Shown: positions 1 to 7,248, numbered from the stretch's first letter. The stretch: 10,234 bases of DNA from JBGUXS01 sp045118155 (GCA_045118155.1 JBGUXS010000067.1:1-10234); one strand, 5' to 3'. Numbers and translations are program-made. Notes: generated by a model from the sequence alone, not told the origin.

Positions 1-2394
1 ACATTGATGGGTCGTGCTGTCGTAATGGGGCTTGGTGGGGAACGCCTCGGAACATTCTTCATCAGTCGCTGCATCCGGCAATTTACAAGCGGTGTATTCG
101 CTAGCTGTTGTTCCAGCGCTTCCTGTAAAGGCTGAATTTAAGCTAAGTCTTAGAAGACCTTCGTGTGTTGCATCAATATTTTGCTGTATACGCCACATAT
201 ATTCCGCAGTGTTATCCGTGTTATAGTATTCTTGAATAGCATGCAAAGTTGTACTATTTGTACAAGAAGAAACCGTTGATCCGCCACAAACATCTTGTAT
301 TGTTGGCACGGTTCCACCTAATTTTGCACAGAAACTAACAGCCGACCACCAATTCAATTTATCCGTGCTGAGGGCCCACCGCGTGCCATTTGGGGCACCC
401 TTAATCGTGTACGCCATATTGGTACAAGTGCCCAAAGGCGGATATTCTTTGTTCCCAGCAATAGCCCGTCCACTTCTGGCACAATACTGACCGGCGGTCG
501 TACACGTATCTGATGGAGTATTAAAGCTCATCTGGCTATACGCCCCGTTGTAATCATTCAAACATCCCGCGCACCGATGCCAAATCGGGTCGCAATACGG
601 GGTATCGCCGGAACATTGGGCATCCGTCGTACACGTGCCACAATCGGTTTGATATTGTGTCAAACATTCAGGAGTGTAACTCTGTGATGATAAAGCACCA
701 ATTCCAAAACTGGTTGTTCCCCCTATTGATGAAACTGCACACCAATAGCTAGTTGTTCCACATCTTGTTCGTGGTTTAGCGGTACATGAACAATTCCCCG
801 TACCTTGTTCGGGGCCACAATCCGACACCAAGGCCGCAGCACTGGCGCATTGTTGCACCGTATCATTCGCACAGGTAAACGTGTCGGAACAAGTACATTG
901 ACAAGACGTACTATTCCATGCTTCATCAACACCACAATTTTGTGCAGAATCCGCATACACCGTTCCCCCACAACAGAACTTACCCGCCGGTACCACTACC
1001 CCTGGGGTATTGGCATCCACATACCCGCAACATTGCCCCGCCGCGGTGACGGTCGTGCCAGCACAACATACTTGTCCTTGGCCCACACCCGACACACAAA
1101 CCCCCGCCGTACATGTTTCGCACGCCCCACAATCGTTATCATTACTGCATCCTGTACAGGTATGCGTTGTGGTATTACATATCGGTGTATCGCCGGAACA
1201 ATGCGCATCTTTAAGACACTCTACACACCCAAAAGTGCTAGAATAATATTGCCCCGCGGGACATCCCGTACACCATCCATCGGATCCACATACCGGTGCG
1301 TCTTTGCCACAATCGGCATCCGTCCGACATCCCCCACACGTATGGGTTGTCAAATCACACTTGACATCACAATCGGTATCGGCCAAACACTGAACGCAGG
1401 TTCCGTCTAAATAATACGGCTTTTGGGGATTCTTATCTGCACACGTTCCACATCCCGCCCGGAAAAGATAAATCGGCTTGTTGGGATTTTGTTCCTTACA
1501 TTCGGCATCCGACATCGGCCCCCGACAAGATGTATGTCCCACCGTTGCATACGGGGTGTCGCCCGTACATTCTTCACAAGTGGTATTCGCATCCCCCGTG
1601 GAAATGGTGTTGTCCACACACACCATACATGTTGGGGCCCCGGCTTCTTCCGTTCCCGTTGCAAACCCAGGACCACAAGCCGTACAAATACCGTCCAAAG
1701 CATAATACCCAGGGTTACACACACAAACGTTGGCTATACAAGTTCCGTTCACACACGTTTCGCACGTTGGCCCGATATGGGTTTCGCCTTCTTCCCAAAC
1801 GGGCTTCATAATCAAATCCCGCCCAAAATAGACTTGCAGGTCAGAAAATTTGCCCCCACATAATAAATTTGTCCCTGCCCCCTTACTTAAAGCAATTGTT
1901 TTTTCATCGGGTTTGGCCACATCGGCAACTTTTTCTTCGCCCCGCATCATGGCCACGAATGCCGTACAAATACGTTCTGGTACATTTTCTAGAACAAACG
2001 AAAACATTTGCCCTTGCAATGCCCCTTGTTCCCCGGCCGTAATTTGTACATTCGCCGTTGCCTTCTCATTAAACTTGCGCAGGTGATACCCATTACTATA
2101 AATCAATTGCCGACCCACATCCATGGCCCGACGTAAAACCTCTTGATTCAGCTGATCCGCCCGATAATGCGCAATCGCCGTCCCAATACCTTGATACCCC
2201 AAGATACTTAAAACCCCCATAACGGCTACAACGGCTAAGGTTTCGGTCATTGTCCGCCCAGATTGCCGGTTATACAAGCGTTTTGATAAGGTTAATTGCT
2301 TTTTACTGACGTCCTTTTGACGCCCAGGAAAACCAACGATATCGGCCAAACACCGACGCAAATATTGGAAAAAGCGAATCCCCTTTGTGCACAT
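1..2394 (-). CDS. large cysteine-rich surface protein with type IV pilin-like N-terminus and C-type-lectin-like region (3' partial)
   Basis: The frame is open for 798 codons, from ATG at 2394 to the left window edge, with no stop seen. Residues 39-72 form a class III signal: a basic leader ending at Gly46, then R-T-M-T-E with Glu at +5, then a hydrophobic helix (about 52-72), as prepilin peptidase substrates have. Residues 73-198 resemble a pilin head, with a V-P-E-R-I-C segment (Cys143) and Cys179 as a possible disulfide, somewhat like PilS-type pilins. From about 203 to 640 the protein is a cysteine-rich stalk with spaced repeats (D-x-x-C-S-G-D-T-P-x-C, H-x-C-x-G-C, three Cys-Cys pairs). 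About 72 cysteines fall in the visible part. Residues 640-775 (L-N-W-W-S-A-V-S-F-C-A-K-L-G-G) look like a C-type-lectin-like fold. Residues 780-798 return to the cysteine pattern. Exported, envelope-anchored adhesin is inference. The start is uncertain because the leader is long (46 residues) and the Shine-Dalgarno spacing poor. Confidence 0.85.
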   Translation of the reverse strand, partial: MCTKGIRFFQYLRRCLADIVGFPGRQKDVSKKQLTLSKRLYNRQSGRTMTETLAVVAVMGVLSILGYQGIGTAIAHYRADQLNQEVLRRAMDVGRQLIYSNGYHLRKFNEKATANVQITAGEQGALQGQMFSFVLENVPERICTAFVAMMRGEEKVADVAKPDEKTIALSKGAGTNLLCGGKFSDLQVYFGRDLIMKPVWEEGETHIGPTCETCVNGTCIANVCVCNPGYYALDGICTACGPGFATGTEEAGAPTCMVCVDNTISTGDANTTCEECTGDTPYATVGHTSCRGPMSDAECKEQNPNKPIYLFRAGCGTCADKNPQKPYYLDGTCVQCLADTDCDVKCDLTTHTCGGCRTDADCGKDAPVCGSDGWCTGCPAGQYYSSTFGCVECLKDAHCSGDTPICNTTTHTCTGCSNDNDCGACETCTAGVCVSGVGQGQVCCAGTTVTAAGQCCGYVDANTPGVVVPAGKFCCGGTVYADSAQNCGVDEAWNSTSCQCTCSDTFTCANDTVQQCASAAALVSDCGPEQGTGNCSCTAKPRTRCGTTSYWCAVSSIGGTTSFGIGALSSQSYTPECLTQYQTDCGTCTTDAQCSGDTPYCDPIWHRCAGCLNDYNGAYSQMSFNTPSDTCTTAGQYCARSGRAIAGNKEYPPLGTCTNMAYTIKGAPNGTRWALSTDKLNWWSAVSFCAKLGGTVPTIQDVCGGSTVSSCTNSTTLHAIQEYYNTDNTAEYMWRIQQNIDATHEGLLRLSLNSAFTGSAGTTASEYTACKLPDAATDEECSEAFPTKPHYDSTTHQC

Positions 2395-2581
2395 GCCGTC
2401 ATCTTATCCCCTTCAAATATCCTTTGCAAGTTTTTTTTATGTAAAAAATGTTTTTTTTCAATATGTCCAATGTGTTAGCGTTTTACATAAGGTCTATTCA
2501 CCTATTTTTCCCCATGTCTTCCCCTAAAAAGCACCTATTTTCCCCCTTGCATTTTACCCCTATCCCCCTTAAGTAAGTCCT
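2395..2581. promoter_or_regulatory. divergent intergenic control region with 10-bp inverted repeat and C-rich leader
   Basis: This 187-bp gap separates the divergent cysteine-rich gene and kinase operon, so both promoters probably lie here. TTTTACATAA occurs on the plus strand at 2481-2490 and on the minus strand at 2446-2437, each copy pointing toward its own gene, with 34 bp between them. Each contains TACATA, a weak -10-like hexamer, but no convincing -35 box was found, so the repeat could equally be a regulator site. From 2499 to 2570 the plus strand is pyrimidine-rich, with CACCTATTTT-plus-C-run repeated at 2499 and 2532. T8 and A6 tracts at 2431-2458 make the minus-gene side very AT-rich. 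Confidence 0.4.
2408..2413 (-). promoter_or_regulatory. Shine-Dalgarno AAGGGG ahead of the cysteine-rich gene, better placed for an out-of-frame ATG
   Basis: AAGGGG lies 13 nt upstream of the in-frame ATG at 2394, but only 5 nt upstream of another ATG at 2402 in a different frame. The latter opens a 36-codon reading frame (2402-2292) that ends inside the leader-coding region of the large gene. An in-frame TAA at 2405-2403 excludes an earlier start for the large frame. Either the site serves 2394 with loose spacing, or the short overlapping frame is translated first. Confidence 0.45.
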
Positions 2582-3982
2582 ATGGGGACTTATTGCCTGT
2601 GTTTTCTGTTTGGAATTTTGTTGGGGGGCCTGATTCTTTATTACATAAAGCAGTCCCTGTATCCCCCCGCCCAAGAAGTTAAATACTGGCAACAAAATGA
2701 ACGCCTGTTCTTTGATATTCTAAAAACTTTACGCCAATTTGATACGGCCGGAACAGAACAGGCCCTGTTTCATCATCTTTTTAAACTTATTAGTCGCTTG
2801 TATGACCTAGATATCGTTATTTATACCTATACGTCGGGAAAAATCTTATCGTTTTTAACCGCCCGCACCAAATTGAATCCCCCTAAACGCATCAATTTGA
2901 TGAAAGTCAGCCAAGATAAACCCACCTATCAAGGGCTGTCGTCTTTTCAAGCTTTGATTCACGGCAAACCCTTTGGATATCAGGATATTTCTGGGGTGCC
3001 TATTTATCAAGAAATTCTAAAAAATACCCCCTTTTTGGCCGCTTATAGCTTCCCCATCAAAATTTCCGGCGTACCAGAGTTAACCGTCACCTTTTATGCC
3101 CGCGAAAAAAATTATTTTACCCCTTTTTTCATCAACTTGTTTGACCGTATTTTTACCGAAGTCGGTCAACATATCAGCCAGCGCCGATTGCTGAATAAAA
3201 CAACCGACGAATTAAGGGCTTACCAAGAACGCCTGAAAGCCCATATCCAAAAATTAACGTTAGAACGCAAAAAATCAGAAGCCGCCACCAAAGCTAAAAC
3301 CGAATTTTTAGCCAATATATCCCACGAACTCAGGACCCCTTTAACCGCTATCATCGGATTTTCAGAAAGTATGCAAAGCCAGTTATTCGGCCCTTTAAAT
3401 GATACTTACCAAACCTATACCGGGTATATTACCACCAGCGCCCACCACTTGTTGGACCTTATCAATGACTTATTAGATCTGACACGGGCCGAAACCGGTC
3501 ATCAAAAACTAAATTTCCAACCCGTTTTATTTATTCCTCTGGTGGAAGAATGCCTAACCTTAATTCCCAAAAATCAAAAACAAATTACGTTTAAAAAACC
3601 TAAAAAAATGCTAACCGTTATCGCCGATGAACGCGCCCTAAAACAAATTGTTGTCAACTTGCTGTCCAATGCGATTAAATTCACCAAAAACAATGGAACA
3701 ATCACATTAACCGCCCGTTTGAAACAAGATGGCGCCTTGCAATTTTCCGTTCAAGATAATGGAATCGGTATCACCAAAGCACATCAAGCCAAATTATTTA
3801 CCCCCTTTTCACAAGTGGAAAACGTCTTAACCCGCACCCATACCGGAACAGGCTTGGGATTGGCTTTGGTCAAAAAACTTTGTACGTTGCAAGATATTAC
3901 TTTGGCCCTATCATCCGTCCCTAAAAAGGGAACAAAAATTACCTTGACTTTTCCCAAAAAACATGTTGTTCTTTCCCCATAG
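2582..3982 (+). CDS. membrane-anchored sensor histidine kinase (PleC/DivJ-type HisKA)
   Basis: A 466-residue two-component kinase. Residues 4-22 form one hydrophobic anchor with almost nothing before it, so the rest should be cytoplasmic. Residues about 40-200 may be a GAF-like sensory domain (weakly recognisable). A charged, probably coiled-coil linker (about 202-245) leads to the HisKA helix with the H-box A-N-I-S-H-E-L-R-T-P-L, phospho-acceptor His248. The sequence after it (F-G-P-L, then H-L-L-D-L-I-N-D-L-L-D-L) is typical of alphaproteobacterial PleC/DivJ-like kinases. The ATPase domain has an N-box (N359, N363), a G1 box D-N-G-I-G-I (392-397), an F-box (F-T-P-F-S) and a G2 box G-T-G-L-G-L (422-427), so it looks catalytically intact. 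No receiver domain or response regulator is nearby. An in-frame TAA at 2570 makes ATG 2582 the first start, although it lacks a clear Shine-Dalgarno. It is cotranscribed with the next gene (8-bp gap). Confidence 0.92.
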   Translation: MGTYCLCFLFGILLGGLILYYIKQSLYPPAQEVKYWQQNERLFFDILKTLRQFDTAGTEQALFHHLFKLISRLYDLDIVIYTYTSGKILSFLTARTKLNPPKRINLMKVSQDKPTYQGLSSFQALIHGKPFGYQDISGVPIYQEILKNTPFLAAYSFPIKISGVPELTVTFYAREKNYFTPFFINLFDRIFTEVGQHISQRRLLNKTTDELRAYQERLKAHIQKLTLERKKSEAATKAKTEFLANISHELRTPLTAIIGFSESMQSQLFGPLNDTYQTYTGYITTSAHHLLDLINDLLDLTRAETGHQKLNFQPVLFIPLVEECLTLIPKNQKQITFKKPKKMLTVIADERALKQIVVNLLSNAIKFTKNNGTITLTARLKQDGALQFSVQDNGIGITKAHQAKLFTPFSQVENVLTRTHTGTGLGLALVKKLCTLQDITLALSSVPKKGTKITLTFPKKHVVLSP

Positions 3983-3987
3983 GGGGA
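3982..3987 (+). promoter_or_regulatory. Shine-Dalgarno GGGGGA overlapping the kinase stop codon
   Basis: The run GGGGGA starts on the last base of the kinase TAG stop (3980-3982) and lies 3 nt before ATG 3991. Terminating ribosomes would therefore sit on the initiation site of the solute-binding gene, which suggests translational coupling. Confidence 0.6.
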
Positions 3988-3990
3988 ATC

Positions 3991-5517
3991 ATGAAACGCT
4001 TTATCTTTGGGGTGTGTTTGATTTTAAGTTGGACCGTCGGGGCCCAGGTCTTATTAAAAGAAGCTGTCATAAAAAAAACAAAAACCCCCGATAAAGTACA
4101 ATTGACCTGCGGACGCAGTTTCCCAATTAAAATTGCAACCTTCCCAAGTAATCCCCCGTTCGGATGGAGTAAACGCGTTAAGGATAAAGATGGCAGACCC
4201 ACTTATACATCAGAAGGATATGGGTTTGACGTCTTTCAGGCATTGGCCAAAGACCTAAATTACCAAATTACCCCCGTCGGATTCACAAATTATGAGCAAG
4301 CCTTAAACGCCCTAATCACAGGGGATGTGGACGTTTTGGCGGGCGTTTATTATAACCCCGCTATGTTATCCAGTTCCTTGAATATTATGATGCCGGCGTA
4401 CTTTTTAAATCCCATCACTATTTATTTTAGGGCAGACAATCCTATTTCAGCTAGAAAATTAGAAGAATTAACCCCCTATAAGGGCATTATCCGTCAAGAA
4501 GAAGCCCTGTACCCTGTTTTATTTGAACAACTGCCTAAAAATCTTGATTTAACCCCTATTTCCGGCAGTGAGGTCGCCTTTGAAGCCATTTTAACGGGGA
4601 AAGCCGATTATCTTTTAGGGTCTATGTATGCGCTGGAAAGCGAAAAAAATAGATTAAAACTAGATAACTTAATTGACCACAATTCCCATATTCTGGTCAA
4701 TTATGGCCTGTTTTTTGCTTTTTCCCCCGTTTCACAATGCCGAAAATTGCAACCCGAATTTTCGGAAAAGTTAAGGGCATTTAATGAATCAGAAAAAGCA
4801 ACGTCTATGATGGCACAGGCCGATAACTTGTGGCGTTCTTATTTTCCAAATGCCACTTTTTTAAAAGAAATGGGCATTAAAGAAACAGAAACAATCGCGG
4901 AATTGCCCCTTACCCCTATGGTTTTAGATTTGGAAACAAATGAAGAAACATCTCAATCGGCCCTTGCCCCCCCAACCTTGCCAGATGAGATAGCCCATGA
5001 TTTGGGCGTTCAAGAAAATGCCCCAGAACAACCAAATAAGGAACTAAAAAGTATCATCCTAGACCCCCCTAATAAGGCCGAAACTTTACCCCAAGAACAC
5101 CCCATTAAAGACCCTAAAAATATCACCACCAACGCCCTAAATGACCTTGGGGTCCCCCTTGTCAAAGAGGAAGAAAAGAAATTAGGGATTCCCGCCCTGC
5201 CCTTGGTTAAGGAACACGAACAACCTGTATCTTTGAATACTGTGCAAGAACAAAATCCATTGGATTTAACTGATCATACTCTGGATGAATTAGGTGCAAA
5301 AGAAGAAACGACACCACTGGCTGCCACAGAAGAAACAACGCTATCCGAAGAAACCGAACCCCAAGTCATTCCCCAACAACCACCTGAATTAACACTTAAA
5401 AATCTAACCCCCGTTGCAAAAACGGAAAATCAACCTATTCCCAATCCCATTGAAGAAAAAAAGGTTGATTTTCAGGAACTTGCCCCCGAAGATGTTCCCG
5501 CAAACTTAAATTTTTAA
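3991..5517 (+). CDS. secreted SBP_bac_3-type solute-binding protein with long acidic low-complexity tail
   Basis: A 508-residue protein. Residues 1-19 form a Sec signal peptide (Lys-Arg, hydrophobic core, likely cleavage after V-G-A at 18). Residues about 43-290 match the periplasmic amino-acid-binding (SBP_bac_3, PF00497) pattern: P-P-F-G-W, G-Y-G-F-D-V-F-Q-A-L-A, A-L-I-T-G-D-V-D-V-L-A-G and the hinge-distal A-I-L-T-G-K-A-D-Y-L-L-G. Known members are about 230-280 residues. Here about 210 further residues, rich in Pro, Glu, Thr, Asn and Lys, follow and are probably disordered. The tail contains degenerate repeats (H-D-L-G-V at 336, N-D-L-G-V at 384, K-L-G-I at 397, D-E-L-G-A at 432). No ABC permease or ATPase genes accompany it, so a sensing or scaffold role beside the kinase is as likely as uptake. 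The ligand cannot be predicted. The stop abuts the RNase J stop. Confidence 0.88.
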   Translation: MKRFIFGVCLILSWTVGAQVLLKEAVIKKTKTPDKVQLTCGRSFPIKIATFPSNPPFGWSKRVKDKDGRPTYTSEGYGFDVFQALAKDLNYQITPVGFTNYEQALNALITGDVDVLAGVYYNPAMLSSSLNIMMPAYFLNPITIYFRADNPISARKLEELTPYKGIIRQEEALYPVLFEQLPKNLDLTPISGSEVAFEAILTGKADYLLGSMYALESEKNRLKLDNLIDHNSHILVNYGLFFAFSPVSQCRKLQPEFSEKLRAFNESEKATSMMAQADNLWRSYFPNATFLKEMGIKETETIAELPLTPMVLDLETNEETSQSALAPPTLPDEIAHDLGVQENAPEQPNKELKSIILDPPNKAETLPQEHPIKDPKNITTNALNDLGVPLVKEEEKKLGIPALPLVKEHEQPVSLNTVQEQNPLDLTDHTLDELGAKEETTPLAATEETTLSEETEPQVIPQQPPELTLKNLTPVAKTENQPIPNPIEEKKVDFQELAPEDVPANLNF

Positions 5518-5521
5518 TTAA
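5514..5521. other. TTAATTAA palindrome containing both convergent stop codons
   Basis: The solute-binding gene ends with TAA at 5515-5517 and the opposing RNase J gene with TAA at 5520-5518, inside an 8-bp perfect palindrome. There is no intergenic base and no GC-rich hairpin or U-tract nearby, so the opposing transcripts must overlap at their 3' ends unless stopped by Rho. Confidence 0.8.
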
Positions 5522-7191
5522 ACACGCACCAAATGGATGTTAACCAACGTCTTTTTGCCGTATTTTTCTTGGACAACTTGACGGACCGCATGGGTTAACC
5601 CCGCCTTTAATGTTTCGTCATTTTCCTTCTCTTGAAGGGGCATTTCGTCCAGTGTAGAACGCACATTTTCCAGGAGTTCTTGCATTTCTGGTCCATCTTC
5701 ATCCATTAGGCCAAAGGCCGAAACTTGGGGGGCCCCCAGTAAATTTTGCGCTTTATCCAAAACCACCGTTAAAACCACCGTTCGCCCTTCTAACATCTGG
5801 CGCCGATTCTTAATCACCTTAGCATTTAACGGGATGATTTGTTTCCCGTCTAACGCCAAAACCGCCGTCGGTACCGTCCCAATAATACCAGGATCTTTTT
5901 CAGATAATTTAAAGACTTGCCCTTCTTCTAATGCCACCGCATACGGCACTTTCCATTTTAAAACTTGTTCTACATGCGCCAACAAATCCAACGCATCCCC
6001 ATGCACTGGCAAGGCAATCTTTGGTTTCAGCATCATATACATTTTTTTTAGGTCTTCCCCAGCAAAATGTCCCGATACATGCACCAAAGCATCTTCGGTC
6101 GTAATAATCTTCACCCCATAGGACTTTAAGCGCTTTTGTAAATAAGCAATCTGCTTTTCATTCCCTGGAATTTCTCGCGAGGAAAAAATCACCACATCAT
6201 CAGATTCTAATGTTACCATATCGGCCCGTGCTTTGGTGCTAAGCAAACGCGTCAACGCCGATCGCGGTTCCCCTTGACACCCCGTGCAGACATAAACAAC
6301 AGACCCTTTGGGCATAGAAACAGCTTCTTCTTCATCCAAAAACTCGGGGATATGATCAAAATACCCCGTAGATCTGGCCGCTGCATCCATACGCCATAAA
6401 CTGCGCCCTAGCAAACACACTTGTTTATGGGCCGCTTCTGCCGCCAAATAAATACTTTCAAGCCGCGTGATGTTAGAGGCAAAACACGTTACAAAAACTT
6501 GCTGATGCGGATATCCAGCAATCAATGTTTTTAAGGCATCCCGCACATCCGATTCAGTGGAAGTTTGTGTTTTTCCCATCACATTGGTAGAATCACAAAC
6601 AAATGCCAAAATCCCCTCTTTAGCGATATCTTTTAGGGCATCTATATCCATAGGTTCCCCGATAAGGGGTGTTTCAAACTTCCAGTCCCCAGAATGCAAA
6701 ACCGTTCCCGCTTTGGTCCGAATCGCTAAGGCCGTTGGTTCTGGCACAGAATGCGCCATCGCAATCAATTCAACTTCAAACGGGGGAAGATTTAAAATAT
6801 GCCCGGGGGGCGTTACAATAACTTCAGCCCGCCCTAACAACCCCATTTCCGTTAGTTTATGCCGCAGTAGTTCGTTGGCAAATGGGGTCACATAAATCGG
6901 ACAATGCAACTGATGCCACAAATAGGCCACCCCCCCGATATGATCTTCATGAGCATGCGTAATAACAAGGCCAACAATATCTTCTTGATGTTGTTCCAAA
7001 AAATCCACACTGGGGAGCAACGCCTCTACCCCCGGCAGATTTTCATCCGGGAACCCAATACCGCAATCTACCACTAACCATTTACCTTGATACCCATAGG
7101 CAAAACAATTCATACCAATACCCGTTGCCCCCCCTAAAGGGACAAATACAAAATCTTCAGGCGCTAGGGTTAAGGCCTCTGTTTCACTCAT
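5518..7191 (-). CDS. rnj: ribonuclease J (metallo-beta-lactamase/beta-CASP nuclease)
   Basis: A 557-residue RNase J, near the usual family length of about 550-560. RNase J is a two-metal 5'-3' exonuclease and endonuclease acting in mRNA decay and rRNA 5'-end maturation in the cytoplasm. Metal ligands are visible: the H-x-H-x-D-H motif at 79-84, His147 (A-M-A-H-S-V-P-E), Asp169 (H-S-G-D-W-K), and beta-CASP motifs including H-V-S-G-H (371-375) and P-V-H-G-D (His398). The C-terminal domain (about 450-557) is complete, ending in H-L-V-R-V. I chose ATG 7191 because AAGGAAG lies just upstream (spacer TAGG). The frame also allows ATG 7230, which would add 13 residues but overlap the hairpin at 7216-7247. 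It lies 57 bp downstream of rplS in the same direction, so it is probably the distal gene of that operon. I see no missing catalytic residue. Confidence 0.96.
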   Translation of the reverse strand: MSETEALTLAPEDFVFVPLGGATGIGMNCFAYGYQGKWLVVDCGIGFPDENLPGVEALLPSVDFLEQHQEDIVGLVITHAHEDHIGGVAYLWHQLHCPIYVTPFANELLRHKLTEMGLLGRAEVIVTPPGHILNLPPFEVELIAMAHSVPEPTALAIRTKAGTVLHSGDWKFETPLIGEPMDIDALKDIAKEGILAFVCDSTNVMGKTQTSTESDVRDALKTLIAGYPHQQVFVTCFASNITRLESIYLAAEAAHKQVCLLGRSLWRMDAAARSTGYFDHIPEFLDEEEAVSMPKGSVVYVCTGCQGEPRSALTRLLSTKARADMVTLESDDVVIFSSREIPGNEKQIAYLQKRLKSYGVKIITTEDALVHVSGHFAGEDLKKMYMMLKPKIALPVHGDALDLLAHVEQVLKWKVPYAVALEEGQVFKLSEKDPGIIGTVPTAVLALDGKQIIPLNAKVIKNRRQMLEGRTVVLTVVLDKAQNLLGAPQVSAFGLMDEDGPEMQELLENVRSTLDEMPLQEKENDETLKAGLTHAVRQVVQEKYGKKTLVNIHLVRV

Positions 7192-7215
7192 CCTACTTCC
7201 TTTTCTTATAAGGAT

Positions 7216-7247
7216 ACAGGGCGGCCACAAAGGACCGCCTGCCCTGT
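7216..7247 (-). other. imperfect stem-loop between rplS and rnj, no U-tract
   Basis: In the minus-strand transcript ACAGGG, a four-base bulge and CGG pair with CCGCCCTGT around the loop TCCTTTGTGG, starting 1 nt after the rplS stop. ATCCTTATAAG follows rather than a run of U, so it does not look like a strong intrinsic terminator. It could be a leaky terminator, or an RNA-processing or 3'-end-stabilising element for the upstream ribosomal mRNA. Confidence 0.45.
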
Positions 7248-7248
7248 C

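Noticed and set aside
600..1400. Recurring short words such as ccacaatcgg on the plus strand, suggesting a CRISPR-like or direct-repeat array.
   Set aside because: Spacing is irregular and copies are only about 10 bp. They are reverse complements of Asp-Cys(-Gly) codons in the cysteine repeats, so protein-level repetition explains them.
805..1410. A 201-codon plus-strand open frame rich in Thr, Arg and Ile, and smaller frames around it (1010-1246, 1423-1863, 1530-1811).
   Set aside because: They lie opposite the 798-codon cysteine-rich frame, which has coherent domains and motifs. Their composition is what antisense of Cys/Gly/Thr-rich coding produces, and none shows a recognisable domain.
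1377..2353. TATCGGCCAAACAC present at both 1377-1390 and 2340-2353.
   Set aside because: It encodes C-L-A-D in the same frame at both sites (stalk and leader), but the flanks do not match, so chance or simple codon similarity is enough.
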